DNA from: Minisyncoccota bacterium
GTDB taxonomy: Bacteria; Patescibacteriota; Minisyncoccia; Phycocordibacterales; Phycocordibacteraceae
Assembly: GCA_028687085.1 (NCBI GenBank)
Contig: JAQUAU010000038.1
Coordinates: 1-7,418, forward strand
Direction of reading: 5' to 3'
DNA: 7,418 nucleotides
Shown here: positions 5,399 through 7,418 of the stretch, one piece after another
Layout of the letters: each line of letters begins with the position of its first letter
Numbering within the stretch: position 1 is the first letter of the stretch
Position numbers and translations under genes: made by a program
The notes under the pieces: model-generated
The model's input: only the letters and a program-made list of their open reading frames with translations
What the model was told of the DNA's origin: nothing
The model's database searches: none

Positions 5399-6247
5399 AT
5401 GAACCCCGTTAGAGACAAGACATTGGAAATGTCTGCCGACTCGTCTGCGAGTCGGGTCTCTAACGGGGTGAACCAGAAAGGTCGCCTCCACCCAATCTCC
5501 ATCGCTATCCGCGAGGCGGCAGACATATTCGGCCGGATGGGGTTCGGCATCGCCTATGGCCCCGAGCTTGAAGACGATTGGCACAACTTCACAGCGCTGA
5601 ATGTTCCGGCAGACCATCCTGCTCGCGATATGCAAGACACCTTCTGGGTTAAGGACAAGCCCGGGAGCGTGCTCCGCACGCATGCGACCTCGGTCACAAT
5701 GCGCATGCTCGAGGAGATGGCCAAAACCGGCGCGACGGAGATGCGGCGCATTAACCCAGGAAAAGTCTTTCGCAACGAGGCGACCGACACGACGCATGAG
5801 GCGCAGTTCTATCAGCTCGATGGATTCGCCGTCGGTCCGACCGGTTCGGTGACACTTGCTCACTTGAAGGGAACGTTCGACCGGTTTTATCGCGAATATT
5901 TCGGCCCGCATACGAAGGTGCGCTTCCGCCCGAGCTTCTTCGGCTTCACCGAGCCCTCAGTCGAGATCGATGTATGGTTTGAAGCACCGGGTAAGGAGGG
6001 ACGTTGGCTCGAGACGGCCGGCGCCGGCATGCTCCACCCGAGTGTGATCAAGAACGCCGGCCTCGACCCGGAAAAGGTGCAGGGCTTCGCCTTCGGCGGC
6101 GGGCTCGAACGGCTCATCATGATTAAGTATGGGATTCCCGATGTACGCCTCTTCCACTCCGGCGATATTCGCTTCAACTACGCCTTTGATCGACCCCGAC
6201 GCCAGGGGGTCGGGGCCCCGACCGAAGCGTCGGGGAAAGAAATATGA
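5399..6247 (+). CDS. pheS: Phenylalanine-tRNA ligase alpha subunit, lacking the N-terminal coiled coil
   Basis: This is the catalytic subunit of the class II phenylalanyl-tRNA synthetase. From ATG 5399 it has 282 residues. Catalytic blocks are intact: KGRLHP, then GPELEDDWHNFTALNVPADH (motif 1 region), RTHATS, FRNEATDTTHEAQFYQLDGF (motif 2), FRPSFFGFTEPSVEID, and GFAFGGGLERLIMIKYG (motif 3) ending DIRFNYAF. The ~90-residue N-terminal coiled coil that grips tRNA-Phe in E. coli or Thermus is absent. Residues 3-25 are encoded by a 69-nt palindromic insertion; without it the start would read MNQKGRLHP. An ATG at 5429 and a GTG at 5468 are also in frame, and the GTG would give exactly MNQKGRLHP (259 residues). 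A second palindrome supplies 14 residues near the C-terminus. The TGA stop overlaps the pheT start (ATGA). Confidence 0.95.
   Translation: MNPVRDKTLEMSADSSASRVSNGVNQKGRLHPISIAIREAADIFGRMGFGIAYGPELEDDWHNFTALNVPADHPARDMQDTFWVKDKPGSVLRTHATSVTMRMLEEMAKTGATEMRRINPGKVFRNEATDTTHEAQFYQLDGFAVGPTGSVTLAHLKGTFDRFYREYFGPHTKVRFRPSFFGFTEPSVEIDVWFEAPGKEGRWLETAGAGMLHPSVIKNAGLDPEKVQGFAFGGGLERLIMIKYGIPDVRLFHSGDIRFNYAFDRPRRQGVGAPTEASGKEI
5400..5472. repeat. 65-nt nested palindromic element with TGAA duplication, inserted in frame at the pheS start
   Basis: The core is 5404-5468. Its ends CCCCGTTAGAGAC (5404-5416) and GTCTCTAACGGGG (5456-5468) are perfect complements. Inside are two further hairpins: AGACATT/AATGTCT with a 3-nt loop (5418-5434) and CCGACTCG/CGAGTCGG with a 4-nt loop (5436-5455). 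In RNA these could fold as a three-way junction. TGAA flanks the core on both sides (5400-5403 and 5469-5472), a likely 4-bp target-site duplication. Core plus one TGAA is 69 nt, or 23 codons, so the frame is kept. Confidence 0.88.
6194..6235. repeat. 42-nt double palindrome at the 3' end of pheS
   Basis: CCCCGACGC (6194-6202) pairs with GCGTCGGGG (6227-6235). Inside, GGTCGGGG (6208-6215) abuts its complement CCCCGACC (6216-6223). It can also fold as two tandem hairpins, each with CCCCGAC...GTCGGGG arms, as in the tRNA fragment. It shares CCCCGACGCCA with that repeat. It is 14 codons long, lies after the natural PheS end DIRFNYAF, and its final GGGG sits 8 nt before the pheT ATG, where it could act as a Shine-Dalgarno substitute. 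No target-site duplication is seen. Confidence 0.8.
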
Positions 6248-7418
6248 AAGTCTCGCTGAAATGGCTGCAGAAATATTTTGATACGCAACTCCCGAGCGCG
6301 GAGAAGATAGCCGACGCCTACACTTTTCATGCGTTTGAAATAGAAGAGATAGAAGGGGACATGATGGACGTGAAGGTATTGCCGAATCGCGCCGCCGACT
6401 GTCTCTCGCATCGCGGGCTCGCCACAGAACTGTCCGCTATCCTCAATCTCCCCCTCACCTCCGACCCTCTCCGCGAAGCATTACAAGGTTTAACCTTGTA
6501 CAACAAGGTTAAACCTTGTAATGCGATAAAAGTAGAGATAGAGGACCCGAAGAAGTGTGCGCGGTATATGGGTGCGCTCGTGAAGGGCGTGAAGGTCGGC
6601 CCGTCGCCTGAGTGGCTGCGCGAGGCGCTTCTTGCCGTGGGTCAACGCTCTATCAACAACATCGTCGATGCGACGAACTACGTGATGCTGAATATCGGCC
6701 AGCCGCTTCACGCCTTTGATGCGCAAAAACTGACACAGAAAGACGGTGCGTATGCGATCGGTGTGCGCAGTGCACGAGAGGGAGAAAAGATAACAACCCT
6801 TTCGGGCGAGGAGTACACGCTCACGTCAAATATTCAGCTCATCACCGATGCGCATGCCGACGCACCCATTGCGCTCGCTGGTATCAAGGGTGGTAATGCA
6901 GCTGAGCTGACTGAGGCGACGACGGACATTGTCGTGGAGTCTGCGAACTTCGACGGTACGGTAACGCGCCGTGGCGCACAGACGATCAAGCTCTTCACTG
7001 ATGCGAGCTTACGCTTTCAGAATCGCCCATCGCCCGAGCTTGCTGCATACGGTATGCGCGACGTGCTCGCGCTTATCGCTGACATCGCCGGCGGGGAAGT
7101 GATAGGAGTCGTGGACGAGTATCCGGCTCGCCCCGAGCCAAGTCGAGAGGTATCTGTCACGCTCGCAAAAATTAATGGAGTGCTCGGCTCGAATTTCACA
7201 AAAGAAGAAGTCGAAGATGTGTTCAAGCGGCTCGCACTTCCATATATGATAGTAAACGATGTATTCACGGTAACGTCGCCATTTGAGCGCACCGACCTTG
7301 ATATCGCCGAAGCTCTGGTTGAAGAAGTGGGCCGCATCATCGGCTATGATCAGATCCCCGCGACCGAGCTCCCCTTCGACCCTGCTCAGGGTAACCCCGA
7401 CCAGGCGCGCTATCGCGG
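6244..7418 (+). CDS. pheT: Phenylalanine-tRNA ligase beta subunit, lacking the tRNA-binding OB-fold domain (partial, 3' end cut)
   Basis: This is the non-catalytic subunit that completes the alpha2-beta2 synthetase and normally carries editing of Tyr-tRNA-Phe. The frame is open from ATG 6244 to the window end (391 complete codons). It starts MKVSLKWLQKYF and reaches VLPNRAADCLSHRG by residues 45-58. In E. coli about 115 more residues, including the B2 OB-fold, lie between these blocks, so that domain is missing. The B3/B4 region follows: QRSINNIVDATNYVM (134-148), GQPLHAFDAQKL, LSGEEYTLT, IALAGIKGG, VVESANFDGT and FTDASLRF. The B5 region starts at about 303. In-frame repeat insertions lie at about residues 79-93 (47-nt palindrome) and 377-384 (PFDPAQGN). 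It overlaps pheS by 4 nt, so translation is coupled. Confidence 0.95.
   Translation, partial: MKVSLKWLQKYFDTQLPSAEKIADAYTFHAFEIEEIEGDMMDVKVLPNRAADCLSHRGLATELSAILNLPLTSDPLREALQGLTLYNKVKPCNAIKVEIEDPKKCARYMGALVKGVKVGPSPEWLREALLAVGQRSINNIVDATNYVMLNIGQPLHAFDAQKLTQKDGAYAIGVRSAREGEKITTLSGEEYTLTSNIQLITDAHADAPIALAGIKGGNAAELTEATTDIVVESANFDGTVTRRGAQTIKLFTDASLRFQNRPSPELAAYGMRDVLALIADIAGGEVIGVVDEYPARPEPSREVSVTLAKINGVLGSNFTKEEVEDVFKRLALPYMIVNDVFTVTSPFERTDLDIAEALVEEVGRIIGYDQIPATELPFDPAQGNPDQARYR
6478..6524. repeat. 47-nt perfect palindrome inserted in frame in pheT
   Basis: The arms 6478-6499 and 6503-6524 are perfect 22-nt complements around the 3-nt loop ACA. Each arm is itself nearly palindromic (ACAAGGTT-T-AACCTTGT in the left arm). 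The sequence is AT-richer than the gene around it. It encodes about 15 residues (LQGLTLYNKVKPCNA) between the NLPLTSDPLRE and IKVEIEDPKKCARY blocks. Excising 45 nt would join GAA to GCG-ATA in frame. Beyond the 2-bp GC there is no target-site duplication. Confidence 0.85.
7371..7400. repeat. Short repeat insertion encoding PFDPAQGNP in pheT
   Basis: The stretch CCCTTCGACCCTGCTCAGGG (7372-7391) contains ACCCTG (7379-7384) and CAGGGT (7387-7392) around CT. I recall near-identical sequences of the CTTCGACnnGCTCAGG type as dispersed repeats in CPR and other genomes, where they add FDPAQG- or FDKLR-like peptides to proteins; this is not checked here. It interrupts the usual run from GYDQIPAT to the following PheT segment. 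The full extent is uncertain because the window ends at 7418. Confidence 0.5.

Noticed and set aside
5399..5470. A T-box or Phe-codon attenuator controlling pheST
   Set aside because: The structured region encodes no phenylalanine codons, has no T-box AGGGTGG-like bulge, and lacks a terminator U-run. The flanking TGAA repeats fit an inserted element better.

Overview
The window looks like a chromosomal segment of a Patescibacteria/CPR bacterium, probably a Parcubacteria lineage. This is inferred from family recognition and not from a search. The evidence is the gene order rpmE-prfA-rpsB-tsf followed by a small conserved membrane protein, the compact layout with gaps of a few bases, the shortened proteins (RF1, EF-Ts, PheS, PheT), start codons with no proper Shine-Dalgarno sequence, and many short palindromic repeats inside and between genes. 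UGA is used as a normal stop codon, so this is not a UGA-recoding CPR lineage. Layout: 1-168 is the 3' end of a probably secreted protein with an Ig-like domain. A plus-strand translation block follows: L31 (222-470), RF1 (486-1406), S2 (1456-2154), EF-Ts (2266-2847) and a one-TM hypothetical protein (2852-3268). Next come a broken 5' copy of tRNA-Thr carrying hairpin repeats (3276-3348) and an intact tRNA-Thr(UGU) (3363-3435). A minus-strand pair follows: a membrane processive family 2 glycosyltransferase (5360-4107), then a membrane-anchored thioredoxin-like CxxC protein (4103-3435). Finally pheS (5399-6247) and pheT (6244 to the window end) run on the plus strand and overlap by 4 bases. Function: apart from the envelope pair and the surface protein, the window serves translation: ribosomal proteins, a release factor, an elongation factor, a tRNA and phenylalanyl-tRNA synthetase. 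The synthetase is pared down. PheS lacks the N-terminal coiled coil and PheT lacks the tRNA-binding OB-fold insertion. The most unusual signal is a set of at least five short nested palindromes (about 42-75 nt). Two have the marks of insertion: a 65-nt element at the start of pheS is flanked by a TGAA direct repeat, and a 75-nt element between rpsB and tsf is flanked by an AGCTT direct repeat. Removing one repeat copy plus the pheS element takes out exactly 69 nt and leaves a normal PheS N-terminus. Two more palindromes lie in frame in pheT (47 nt) and at the pheS 3' end (42 nt). A relative of the last interrupts the duplicated tRNA-Thr fragment. No transposase is visible, so this looks like a non-autonomous palindromic element family that inserts without breaking essential genes. 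A second recurrent pattern is a -10-like hexamer ending 6-11 nt before the start codon of most plus-strand genes and of the glycosyltransferase gene, which suggests leaderless or near-leaderless transcription.
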